From positions 2,723,891 through 2,787,890 of the forward strand of contig CAJFCJ010000002.1 in assembly GCA_904063045.1 (NCBI GenBank): 64,000 nt of DNA, read 5' to 3'. The notes below the pieces were generated by a model, which ran no database searches, had not been told where the DNA came from, and was given only the letters and a program-made list of their open reading frames with translations. Shown here one piece after another: positions 35,601 through 48,238 of this stretch. A program made the translations under genes and the position numbers. Position 1 is the first letter of the stretch. Each line of letters opens with the position of its first letter. This DNA comes from Dimorphilus gyrociliatus (lineage: Eukaryota > Annelida > Polychaeta > Dinophilidae).

Positions 35601-38600
35601 TGAGGCAAAGAATTTTTCGTATACGAACTCAGCTATGCCAACATCTTGCCTTGTTCTGTTCGGAAATAAAAACAATTGCTTGTTCGTTATTCACCCTTAC
35701 TTCACTGAGGGATTCGTCTTATCTGTTAAGATTAAAAGAACTTGTATAATATTTAAAGGTTGATGAGTATATATATATCATAGAAATTTTTATAACAAGT
35801 AGAAAACTACTCTATAAATTCAGAAAATATAATAATCAAAGATTATTACTCAAAATAGCCTTGTATCCGAAAGAATTTTATATAAATATCTGCCACTATA
35901 GAGAGTTTTTTTTATAGAAATGTGTAGATATTTTTATATATGTATTAATTTTCCTCCAAACATCCGATAACACGATTGGTAGCTATATAACCGCTATATC
36001 TGTGTATTCATCTCCAGCAGCTTAACGTTTAGAGACATAAGAATAAATAAGCATATGCGAAAGATTGCATTTTTTTTCTATATTTTTTTAACTAAAAGTC
36101 TCTATAAAAACTAAATCTATAGTTTTCTTCTTTTTTTCAACTCCTCATTTAAAGGTTTAGGGGAAAAAATGGAATATAAAAAACAACCACACAAGCTCAT
36201 ACTTTATAAACGAGATAATTGATGATTCTTTTTAATAAAGTAAAGACCTTAAATATCTAAGCAGACATATATTTATATATTTAATATCAACAAGTAGTTA
36301 CTGCGCACTTGATATGTTTAAGTATTTAAATATAATTAGCAACAGAGGAATGAAAAGGTACGTTTAAAATAGTAAAATAAGGGAAAAAGAAAATAATCCA
36401 GATTTTATTTGTAGTTGAAGGATAGAAGGTTATCGAGTACTCTGACAAATTCTTTGCGAATCTGTTTAATATATAGTAAACCGGGCGTAGAAGGCGTGAT
36501 ATTTTTACAAGTCATGAACACCGCTAAGGTGGCCGTTGTATAAACAATACAAGCTGCGCGTAGCCCGCCTTTGATCATCATATGTTGCCCATATTCATAT
36601 TCACCGTATACACATTTACCGTGTATATATATTTATTATCTTTCTTACTCTTCTCCCACCTTTTAGTCCACCCCAATATACAGTCTTTTAGTTCTCTCCT
36701 TTCTATAAAACTTTTCCTTTCACCTAACCCCTGTAAACTCTGCACTGCAACTCTCTTCGCATATCATTTTTATTCGCCTATTTATATATATATTTATATC
36801 TAAAATAGCAATTTATGAAAAGATGACACGTCAATAGCTAGTATTTAAAATTTTAATAGAATCCTGTAATAACATTGTATACATTTCATACGTTTAACAA
36901 TTCGGATATATAACCTGAACTATTATATTAATAATAGTTTTCGTTCCCTCCCATACTTTCGTTCTCTGTTCTTAGATAACTCTAAATATTAGTTATTCAT
37001 TTCAAGAGTATTTGATCTAAAAATAGTAATAGAAAGGAACGCCCCCTCCCTCTATATTATGAAAATACCCAGTGATACACAGACCCATATATCCCTTTCT
37101 ATATACTTTTTTCTGTTAGGGAATCTGACACGTGACCTGATCTTGGTTGGGGATATCTATATACCATATATTTCGTTTTCATGTTTATAGCGTAATCTCG
37201 TTTTTCTTTTCTCACTTTATGCTGTCCCATTTTACCTTTTAATAGGTGAAAGCACCCGAAAACCTTACCGTAAAAGTACTCTATGAAAAGAAAAGGCGAC
37301 ATAATAAGCCAATTAGAGTCTGTCACTCGACCTCAGTCTCTACTCTTCGCAGCCTAATTGTTTCCAGTTGCGCAACGTTTGTAAAACAACTGTAAACTAT
37401 GGCATGAAACTGGAAAATAAACACAATCTATTAAGGAAACGTCAAATCCAATTTATTTAAATAGATATTTAAACATGGGAAGGTGGGAGGAAAAAATTAC
37501 GAGAATATTTTCCAAAATAACCCTACGGTTAGCCCAATCTTCCTCTTTTCCTTCCCACATATCAAGGAAAGGGAGTACGTAACTAGCCTCCAGGGTTTTT
37601 CCCTTTTAAAAATTTACCAAGCAAGAGTTTCGTTAAAACGGCATTGTTAATCGACCGTATTATGTTCGCACACGTAATATCAATAGCTATCTATTTGTTT
37701 TGAATTGCAAATTTTTTTCTCGTTATTAAGACGGGCGTTCGCATCGATTCCTCACCGGAATGCAGCGGAAAGAAAACACACATAAAAATCGGCTCAATAT
37801 TATAGATTAACTCGACATACTCACTTTACACATAACAAATCCATAAATTCCCGACATCCGATATGTCCGATTGATTAATAAGGAGTTTGGACCGACATTT
37901 TTAAGATGAGAGGCACACATAGCGATAAGGAGGGGAGAAAAGAAAGGAAAGAGATATATCTAGGTTAGAATATTCGACTAAGGAACAATATGAATCAATG
38001 AATTCTCTCTCTCTCTCCATCCATCCTTATAAAACCTTCTTATTCTTCCTTTTCTCTATCCTACATCCTGTCAGCCTTCTCTCTCGCACAATTTTCACCC
38101 TTCCTCACAGTCTTTTTATAAAACGTGTAAACTTTTACTCTTAACTTAGGTAAGAAGAGCTGAGGGAAGAGTGAAATTTCTCTTTCATTCACTCTCTCAC
38201 TCTTTTTTGAGCGCTTGTTTAAACAAACGCGCCGCCCCAACCCTGCCTTGAACAAACTCTGTCGTTGAACAAACATATGCGCACAGAAAAGCGTGTTTGC
38301 TCTCGTTGAATATGAATAGAAGCTGTCGATTTGCTAGTTCGTTTTATGTTTTTAACGTAAGACCTTCTGTTCAGTTACTTAATCCTAGTACCTCAACAGG
38401 GAAGAAAGGGGAAAAATAGAAATATAAATTCAAAATGTGAATAAAGAGAGAGAGAGAGAGAGAACAAGTGATAAAGAGAACATACCAATAAAGAGAGAGG
38501 TCTACAACACATGGATAAGAGAAAAGGAGCCAATATTTTCATTACCTTCCTCCTTATCTCTTTTTCATTAAAAGGCCTTCGAATACTTTACTTATTTCAA

Positions 38601-39141
38601 TTCTAGATGGTTGTTTCTCGTATGTTTTTTATCTCTTAAAGTTTATTGGAAGTTTAAAACTAATTGTGAATAATCTAGAGCTGAATTCAACAGCAGCTGC
38701 TATGTGCATATACGAACTAATACAAACATAGCAATACATAATGAATAAAAATACGTGTATACATTAAATCTTTTGACTCTCTGACACACAAGACATAACC
38801 TATGCACCATATACCTATATATATATATATATATCCATATATAAAGATATATACATATATATATATATATAGTAGGCGAGGATGATCGATTTAGTTCTCT
38901 GCACTGATAATAAATAGGATTGGGGTACAGTAGGCATAGTATATCTGATATAGCAGTCTAAGAAACGCTTATAAAACGTCTTTTTCCCACAAATATAGTG
39001 AGAAATATGGAAAAATGAAAAAAAAAAACTATGAGAATATAATAAAAACATGAAAGTTAGACGTATCATCGAAGAAATTATAGATACTATAGCTATTTCC
39101 TCTCCCCACCCGTTCTCATCCTAGTTTTTTCTTTCTTTCTT

Positions 39142-39191
<50 letters not shown>

Positions 39192-40408
39192 TCTCCCTTT
39201 AAAAATTCTATAACCTCTAACCAAATGGCATTTAGTTTAACGTTTAGATAATCTTCAAACATTATATATTACAGCATTATTAAAAAGATTTGTATTTGTT
39301 TAAACATCAGTTAACTATAATTATTCACTATTGTTCAACTTATGGAATAAAATTGCTAATTCATTTATATCAACTTTGCTTGAATACATAAGAAGTAAAG
39401 AGTATTTCGAATATTTCTTATTCCATTCAATCATCATTACTTTCAAAAGCCTTAGTATATATAAATATATATATATATATTTAAGTTGTTATATACTTGT
39501 TTATGTTTCATACTCTCTCTCTTTCTCTCTGTATATTATTAATAATCTGCTAAAGATTTAATATACTTTACTTTTTTAAGAAAGAAGGGGAAGATAATAA
39601 AAAAAAACAATTTTTTTAGACATGTGACTGTTTTGAAAAGCATGTTGAAACGTGGCGAATGAAAAATGGTGGGTGATATTTGATTAACTGACTACAGCGC
39701 CCTCATTCTTGAAAAATTATATACACTTGTATATAGTATGTATATCAAACAGCCCAGTCCTTAACGATTTCCCTTACATATCGAATTTTTATAGAGTAAA
39801 TATAAAAGAAACTTGATGTAAATTTTTTTGCTTAAAATATCTGCAGACAGTTTAAGTAGAGCAGACAAGAATTCATTTTAAAGCTTATATATATACTATA
39901 TATATATATATTGAAGTATATATTTAATATACAATATATATAGCTTATATTTATAAACCCATATACTTTAAAAGATAAAAATATACAGATATATACATAG
40001 TCTTAAAGCTGTATAAACAATTAAGATTCTCCTACCTCACCTAAACTTAGTAAAACCCAGAATTTAGGATTCGATGAAAATCTAGTCACGTATTGAACTT
40101 TTTCTAGTACCTTTATAGAATGTATTATTGAACAGCGTATGGTTGTGTACACACTGTCTAGCGTTCAACATATCGACTGACTTCTAAACCGTTCTTTTAA
40201 CGCTTCCCTTTTCTCGTTTACTCACTATCCCACCTAGCGACTAAACTCCCTTCGTCCTTCTTACTATCCATTTCTATTTTACCTTTTTAGTTAGTTTAGT
40301 AAACTCGTATAATTAAATTGGAAGAGAGAACAGACGGGGTCGAATTTCTCAAAATCTTTTAGATGTTGTTAATATATATGCTGAGGGTATATATAGCATA
40401 TATAAATT

Positions 40409-40439
<31 letters not shown>

Positions 40440-40670
40440 ATATTTATATATATACTATACATACACAGCCGGCCATTCCTTTTTTATTTATTCGATCGAA
40501 AAATGAATGTCAGGCAGAAATTTAAAAGATTTCATTATACCCCAAATGTTTTCTCTTCTTTCTCCCGCCTTTCTTTCTTTCTCTCAGACTCATTTTTTGT
40601 TTGCTCTTCTATATGTGAATTCTACCAGATGCTAAAGACTCATAACCTTAAAACATGATATGAAATATTT
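35601..40670. other. Gene-free region, part 2
   Basis: AT-rich with microsatellites at 38447-38462 (GA), 38817-38872 (TA), 39127-39194 (CTTT then CT) and 40385-40453 (TA). A small GC-richer stretch at about 36480-36580 has no recognisable content. CACGTG occurs at 37129-37134. No gene was supported. Confidence 0.5.
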
Positions 40671-41016
40671 TGGCGCGCATCACGTGACATAGTTACCTTA
40701 GAGATAACCAATCAGGCGACGATTATCGTTATTCGATTGAATAGACATTAGACAAAAAAGAGCATCAACGTGTTCGAAAAAGTGTATACAAATGACGTCA
40801 CATTGCACTTTACAAAATCAATGTACGTCTATATAGCGCAATGCCAGGCACGATCCTTTAATCGTTTCTATGGTAATGATTCGAATTTATTTGCTCTTTA
40901 TTAATATTTCATAGACATATCGGAAAAAGCTTTAAATCTTACCTATATAGAAGACTCGTGACGAAGAGCAGGAAAGTTGAGAATAAGCGAGGTGTTAAAA
41001 AGAGAGGAGATCGAAG
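40671..41016 (+). promoter_or_regulatory. Promoter-like block with CACGTG, CCAAT, CRE and TATA, then a donor-like site
   Basis: In one orientation and in promoter order: CACGTG at 40681-40686, CCAAT at 40708-40712, palindromic TGACGTCA at 40793-40800 and TATATAG at 40830-40836. About 180 bases later, GAAG precedes a GTAATA donor at 41017, so 40860-41016 could be a 5' UTR exon. The nearest downstream gene on this strand is hillarin, 7.2 kb away. An unrecognised non-coding transcript is the alternative. Confidence 0.35.
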
Positions 41017-42125
41017 GTAATACGTCAAATAAAGAAAGAGACAATACGGTAAAGCAAAACGCTCGAATGAAGAATCTCTCTTTATATCTGTATTCACTTT
41101 CTCTTAATCTCCTTTTCTTTCTCTTTAGTTTAACTTTTCAGCTTATTTGAAATTTCTTCAATTTTATCTCTTTGCCTTTCTTTGCAAGCTCATCAACTCT
41201 TCAGACCCTATTCAGATACCTAAAACTTCCCTTCTGTCGGGGCTACGTTGGCGAATCGGCTCTGACGTCAGAGTTAGACAAACATTTACTTTCCAAACTG
41301 TATCTGCGCCATCTACCGATTTTTTTACCCCTTTTACCTACCTAACTACTTATCAATCTACCTACTTTGCTCCAATACATCATATACATTCTCATTCTGT
41401 CAAATATCTAAGGGTTAACATCTTTATTTACAATATTTTATAAAGCTTTTGCTCCTTCTCATCCCCTCTATTCTCCTAAATTTTTGGGTGCCGTTTAGAA
41501 AAACATTTTCGTGATCCCTTTTCTCCCCCACCCTTCTCAATGACTTAGAATTTTTTCTTTCTTTATAAAACACTCACCTTTTCTTCCTTTGAAGTGTAAT
41601 TCAACGGCCGACTAAAAACGTGCCAAGACTTAGGCCTAATAAATTTGAAAGAAAAAAAAAATATTAAAAAGTTCTTTTACTAAAGATAATAAGTTTTTAG
41701 AACTAAGTTTAATCGTTGTAAATTAAAAAACAACTTACCACTTCCGGAATGGGTAATTAGACGGCTTAGTCAAAGATCGGCTGAGCGTGAAGCAGTACCG
41801 TAACTGCAATAATGTTGTAGTAATAATTTTCTTTTATAGATTATTTTCCGCCAGATGGCGCTGAAAAATTGTTATATCTTAATAAATTAATTATATCATT
41901 AATTTAAAGTTTTAATATTTACAACTCGCACGTTTAAATAATCTAATTGTGACAATGAACGTTTTGGTATTTGGATTCATTACGAGACGAAGTAATAAGA
42001 ACAGGGTACATTAGATATCATATATATCCTTTCTGACGCGTAGACTGTCTGCTATTCTCTTCTCTCTTTCTCTTGCTCTCTTTCTCCCCCTAAACATACA
42101 CACTTGCTCACACATGCACACACAG

Positions 42126-42168
<43 letters not shown>

Positions 42169-43765
42169 GGCTATCATAAGTAGTATATAAATATACTGTA
42201 TATAGTTTTATATATATATATATATATATATACGATAAGAGCATCTTTGTAGAATAAATGTATTAGATTTATATATTTAAAAGTTTATGTTTATAAATAC
42301 CAGCGAAGAAATAAGAAATACAGACATATACATGCATCCACTTGTACGGTAAACTGTATGTTTTGATCTTATGTATTAGGCATACATTAGGTATGATATC
42401 TACATATTTATTATATTAAGCAAATAAAATAGATAAATACTCTTTTCGTTTAATTTACATAAGGACATTTCATATATATTCGCGATCTAAAAGACAATAT
42501 ATTAGAACAGAGGTCATCTTTTTGTTGAGAAAATCCTTTAATAAATATTTCAATATACCTTTCTTTTATGATCATTTAAAAATTTTTAATTAGAATCATT
42601 TGAAAAAATGAAAAGAGAAGAACGTTTGTAAACTTAATTATTCTGAATAAATAAAGAAGAAATTAGGTCTATACATAAATACAGTTTATATATATATAAC
42701 TATATACTAATATAAATGAAATGAAAGAGTGAACATTTATTATATCTTTATTTATTTATATGATTTTTATAATGAAATACTTAAGTTACTTTAAAAAAAA
42801 ATTTTTTTCTTGCTTATTGTCCATTAACATGGACATAATGTTTGCATAGTAATTAATGCTCTTTGTTCATTATCGAAATCGGTTAATGGTTTTAGTTATT
42901 GTTGAATCGGTATTTTTACAATATATTCAGATAAACAAGCTTCTGATTAATATGTAATACTGTATAAAATATACATTTGAAAGGTTTTTATGGTAGAGAA
43001 AACATAGCAAGAATATTTCATTGTAGAATTTATTTGGTGAGCTCAATATAAACTGCTTCCAATTGAACATATAGTTTGAGCTAATTATACATAAATTTCT
43101 TCTTTATCCCCGCTAATTTCACGTACGTTAATGAAATATTTATAAGATATTCAAAGATTTTTCTACTGAATACATATTATTTATTTACATATATATAAAT
43201 TTATACAGTATATATATACTGTATTATTGTTCCTAACCCTATATAGTTAACTGAATAACCGTCTTTTTTCGTATCTAAGTGAGCAAAAGGAAAAAGGTGA
43301 TAATATAGCTGAAGAAAATGGTATTGTGAGTGTAAAGAAAAATTAAATTCCAAAATATTCTTAAACTTGTATTGAATTTCTTTTCATTATTTTACTAAAA
43401 CGATAACATTTTAATTATTCTAAACAAAAAAGATGATTTTCTTGTTATAACTACAGGAGTTCTTGTAAGTAAAAAAGAAACATTTTCAATACATATACTG
43501 CATATATATATATATATATGAAGTATATTTAAATCAATATTAAAAAATTATAGATCATAACCATAATTATTCAATTTTGACTAATTTATATAGAAATTAT
43601 TAAAAGATAAAGTGAATATTGTAAGAGAGAATTATAAAAAAAAGCTGATCAAATATAATTAGTTCTTTTTTATTAAATTGATTTTAATAAATTCAAACAT
43701 TTTTTTCATAAAGATTTTTTTTTCTTTTAGAGATATTTTTTAGGAATTTAATATTTTTTTAGCAT

Positions 43766-43800
<35 letters not shown>

Positions 43801-46199
43801 CTCTCGTTTACCTTCTCTCTCCTATTCTGTCACTCCTTCCCTCTCTCTCTCTTTCTCTCTCTCTCTTTCTTTCTCTGTCTCTCTCTCGTTCTCTGTTTGT
43901 CTATCTGATTCTCTCGGTTTCTCTCTCTCTCCCTCTCAGTCTATCCCAAACAGATCGTTCAAACTCAGCATTCACCTAAATGAATCACGTTTTTTTAACG
44001 TTTTTATGAAATGTTTATTTTTAGAATGACGTCATATTTAAATTGTCTGAACACGTGATCAACTAAATAAATTTGGGTTATAGATGATTTACTAAGGGTT
44101 AAAAGGTAATATATTTCTGAAGAAGAGTATATTACTTTTAAACTATGAGAATGTTGTAGATGATTATTCTGTGCCACTTGTTATATATAATGTCCTATAT
44201 AAACTTTTCTGTATAATACAGTATAGAGTTGGTTTATGGAATATGCCACGTAAAAGGTTTTTATCTGAATTAAACCATATTTCTATAAGAAATCGACATA
44301 TAATCGATTGAACCCTGTAATAATTTACATAGAATTTTTATCACATTGAGGGAGAGAGAGAAAGAGAGCTTGAAAGAAAGAGGAAAAATTATTAGTTATT
44401 TATTAATCAACACCCACACTACACATACACTTTTCTCTTGTACACGTCACTTCTCTTGTATATGAATAAGTCATATTTTTGTAAGAAATATATCGAATAA
44501 AAAGCGTCATTTGTAATAAAAGTACAAGGCTTCTTGAACAAATAGTATAATATTATCAGCAATTCTTGCCCTTATTTACTTTTGCATGTCAGTAGAGAAA
44601 GCATTAAAAAAGGGGAAAAAAAGACAGAGAGAAAGAATAAAAGAGTGAATGAATGCATAAATGAATAAATAAATAGAGGAAAAAGAAAACCTAAATTAAA
44701 GTCTAAAACTTGTCTCTATTCTTAATTCATTTATTATAAGTTTATATTCCATTATTACGGATTGTTTTAATAATAAGATATTATGTAGAGTACATAATCT
44801 ATATTTTACAAACTTTATTACTATTGAATATTCATTTATTATTGTTTAAATTTTAAAATTATTCAAATGAGTAAGAAAGAGTTCTTTCCGTTTTTTATAA
44901 CACATTTATTCGGTACAGCAGTATTAAATATCGTAAGCAATTTTTGACTAAATGTTCGTGTCTGGGCGTCCCTCGCGACGTTTATGTTGTTTATCCGGAG
45001 CCGTTAGATTATTTACGGCATCGTTTCTCATGAGTCTGCTCCGTTTCATTCGGTCAATCCCTCACCTTTTTCTTTCGCTCTATACAACTATACCTCCTAT
45101 TCGTATACTCTCGTAAATATTTTCAACCTTCAAGACCTCACCTCCTTTTATTTTTAAATCTCATCTCGCTTCAACTACATCTTACCATGCTACTGTGCTA
45201 TATCTAAATTCATTTAAGGGTTATAATAAAGTACTCCCTCTAGTTTTCTTGTTTACCGACTTAGTCGCTGTCTAAACCTGCATAAATAAATATTAGTTGG
45301 ATATTATTATTTTTCCTGATCGCCGTTAATATAAAAAGAACAGAACTGCTTTCTCTCTAATTGTATAGCTAGTATTTCAGTAGGCATTGAGTAAAAGTGA
45401 ATGATTTGTACGATTACACAATAAAAACTTATATTCTACTCTGAACGATATTAAAGTTTTTGGCAATATCTACTTTTTTTTTCCAAGTAGGCTAGCCCAT
45501 CACTATAGTTGTATATTTACAACTATCCTTACCCACCAGATGTCGTACTAGTACTGACTATAGATATATTAAGCCTTTTCTATAGATTATGCTTCAGTAG
45601 GCTCTTTTCCCAAAGAATGCTATTACTCGCTTCTACTTATACAAAAAAGAAAGATGTTTTCTTCTAATAAGAAAGAAAACGTATACCTGAACATTTTACG
45701 CTATATTAATTTCGATTAAGAAGAGACGATTTCATCTTATTCTGTTCTTGCATTTTATATTTCAGCCACCCTGCCTCCCCCTCCGTCTTCCCCGTCCCCC
45801 GCGTATATTATCATTTTAGCCATTTTGTTGCTCCACCTCAACCGTTTTTTTTTCTTTACTTTGACGATTTCCCAATCTTTTTTTTGTATTCAATTAAATT
45901 ATCTCTCTTCTTTAATTTCTGAGCCTCTTTGTTTCTTAGTAAATAGTAATTTTCCTTATATCTAATGAATTTATTACCTATGTAAATAGCTCTTTATAAT
46001 TCTATTTAATATAACAACTATTTAAAATGTGTGGACAAGTAAAAGCAAAATTAATTTAAAATAGACCTACTTTAGATAATATATTCTATTATTTTATATA
46101 AAATTTAGACGGGTTAAAAAATGAAGCGGTATTTTCTTTTATCGTCATACATCTTCTAAAAATTCTCAATCATCAATTTAATTTCCGTTTTTTAAAATG
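41017..46199. other. Gene-free region, part 3
   Basis: Contains (CA)n followed by (TA)n at 42112-42168, TA at 42206-42232 and 43503-43518, and a CT-rich block at 43769-43940. CACGTG occurs at 44052-44057. A GC-richer patch lies near 44960-45060. An open frame at 41147-41443 has no ATG and no family resemblance. No gene was supported. Confidence 0.5.
43769..43940. repeat. CT-rich low-complexity block
   Basis: Long interrupted CTCTCT arrays with TTC and GTCT interruptions. Confidence 0.9.
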
Positions 46200-46484
46200 A
46201 GTTCATAGAGATGGCGCCAAAAGGTCACGTGATCGAAGTGGCATTTATACGTTGAATTTTCAAAGTCATAGCAAATCGATCTTCCAGTGCTCATTCAATC
46301 GAACTGTTCAAGCGGTGTAGTGAGCTGCTTTTTTTTTTTAACGCTTTACTTTGACCGAAAATAATCGTTTTTTATTGGAATTGGACTACTTCTTGCGTTA
46401 ACTTATAATCTGGCAAGTTAACCGGATACATAACTGATTAACTCGTAATTTTACAAACAGAAAATTTATACCCTAATAAAAACG
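46200..46484 (+). promoter_or_regulatory. Likely hillarin promoter and 5' UTR exon
   Basis: GATGGCGCC at 46209-46217 and CACGTG at 46226-46231 precede a less AT-rich 150-base stretch. A strong donor follows at 46485 (ACG then GTAAGG). A matching acceptor, TTCTGCAG, ends at 48195, 43 bases before the hillarin ATG. A 5' UTR exon of roughly 46280-46484 spliced across a 1.7-kb intron would fit. This is a splice-signal argument only. Confidence 0.4.
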
Positions 46485-48238
46485 GTAAGGAAAAATTTGC
46501 TTATTAATAAGAAGGCAGGATATTACAAAATAGTTTCTTTTACATATAAAATATTGTAATATATAGTATATATTTAATGGTCACGTGATACTACTTGGCA
46601 AGTTGTTATTTTTGATTTTTTAAACAAAAATCATTAGTATGATGTTGTTTACTATACGAAAGAAATACGTATGGGAATCTTCCGGTTCATATTGAAAAAT
46701 AGTCTAGATGCCCTTTGAATGATTCATTTACAACAAGAAAAGAAATAAGAGGGTAAAAGTTAAAAGTATTGAATCATACTTGGTTTTACCTTTTATTACT
46801 AATTTCCATATTTAGTCCGAAGTAATCGAAACTACAAACGAAGGGAGTGGGAGAATATTCAATAATTCTTACTAATATATTAATAGTCATTTCAAGAGGA
46901 ACGACTTATCATCTTTATAAAATAGATATAATATTACCTTACAACAACAATACAAACTATTTATTTCAATAGTATATTAAATATTTAGATTTTTACCTAC
47001 AAACCTTAACGAAAGGAAAAGAGCCGAGAAGAAAGAGAACTTCTTATACAACATATACGAGTTCTTTAGTTCTTTTTCTCCTATTCGAATATATATTCTT
47101 AATCACAAGGTAGACATTGGCTACGCCCCAACGCCTATTTAATGGCGCCAGAAGCATTATTTTGATATTTGTACATGTACCCTTAACTCTTGAGAGTCCT
47201 ATTAGCATTTTTGACTTTTAACAATATTGTATTTAAAAAAAAATAATGTACTCTTTTTTTTTTTCATTCAAGCCATTAAAAAAACCAAAAATATATCGAT
47301 TCATTCAAAATAGCACCAGATTTATTCAATTCATAAATGAGAACATGTGTTCCTTTATATATATTTCAGACTTTGAGGTAGATAGAAACATAGATAGATG
47401 TATAGATAAACAGATAGAGCGTTGAAGATATATATATATATATATATATATACTGTATATAAATAGTTCTCCATATCCTAAAATAATCAATTCTTTTTTA
47501 ATTTAAACAATTAATAACTCTTAATCTTGTATGTATTATATATATTTCATTGATTATAATTAAGATAATGACACAAACACCAAAAGTATAAGCTATGTAA
47601 AGATGCATATATACAGTATATTAATATATATATTCTTATATATAATATTATATCATACTGAATAGAATGACGAATATCTTTTTTAAGGTTATACAATACG
47701 GTTTAATACTATATATGTATGTTATTATTATTATTATTATTAATATATACGATATATTGTAATTTTCAAGTTGATCTAGCCTATAAATTATGCAGATTTA
47801 TAAATCTTTTAAAAATATGCTAAAACTTTTCAAACTGTTCATAGTTTTATTAAAAAAAATATAAAAGATACTAAAGTTTATAGATGTTAGCATAACTCCC
47901 TTTTGTACTGAAATAATTTTATCATTGTTTTTTTTAAAAAAAAAATGAATCAAAAGAAAAGAAAAAAACAATATTTGAAAATTTAGACCTTTTAAGAATT
48001 GAATATTTTTGTTGGATATGATTTCGTTGTAATGACCTACTTGAATTTCCACTATGGAAAGAAGAGAAAAGTTCTTTTCTATATTCGAAAGCACATTACA
48101 AATTCTGTTTTTGTTAAAAATATTTCTTTTTCTGTTCGAAAGTGTTTTTTTTTTAAGAAAACTTATATTGACACTTTTTTTTTATTATTCTGCAGTGTTT
48201 TGAAGACTCTGAAGGAAGTAAAAAGATAAAAATTAAAA
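46485..48238. other. Probable 5' UTR intron of hillarin
   Basis: AT-rich, with a second CACGTG at 46582-46587, a TA run (47428-47452) and an ATT run (47725-47742). No coding segment was seen. If hillarin is instead trans-spliced at the TTCTGCAG acceptor, this is ordinary intergenic DNA. Confidence 0.4.

Noticed and set aside
35300-35608. Open frames on both strands through the CT run
   Set aside because: They consist of Arg-Glu or Leu-Ser repeats from the microsatellite; there is no family resemblance.
41147-41443. 98-codon frame starting at TTG
   Set aside because: No ATG, no signal of splicing or conservation, and a Thr/Tyr/Ser-rich composition expected from this DNA.
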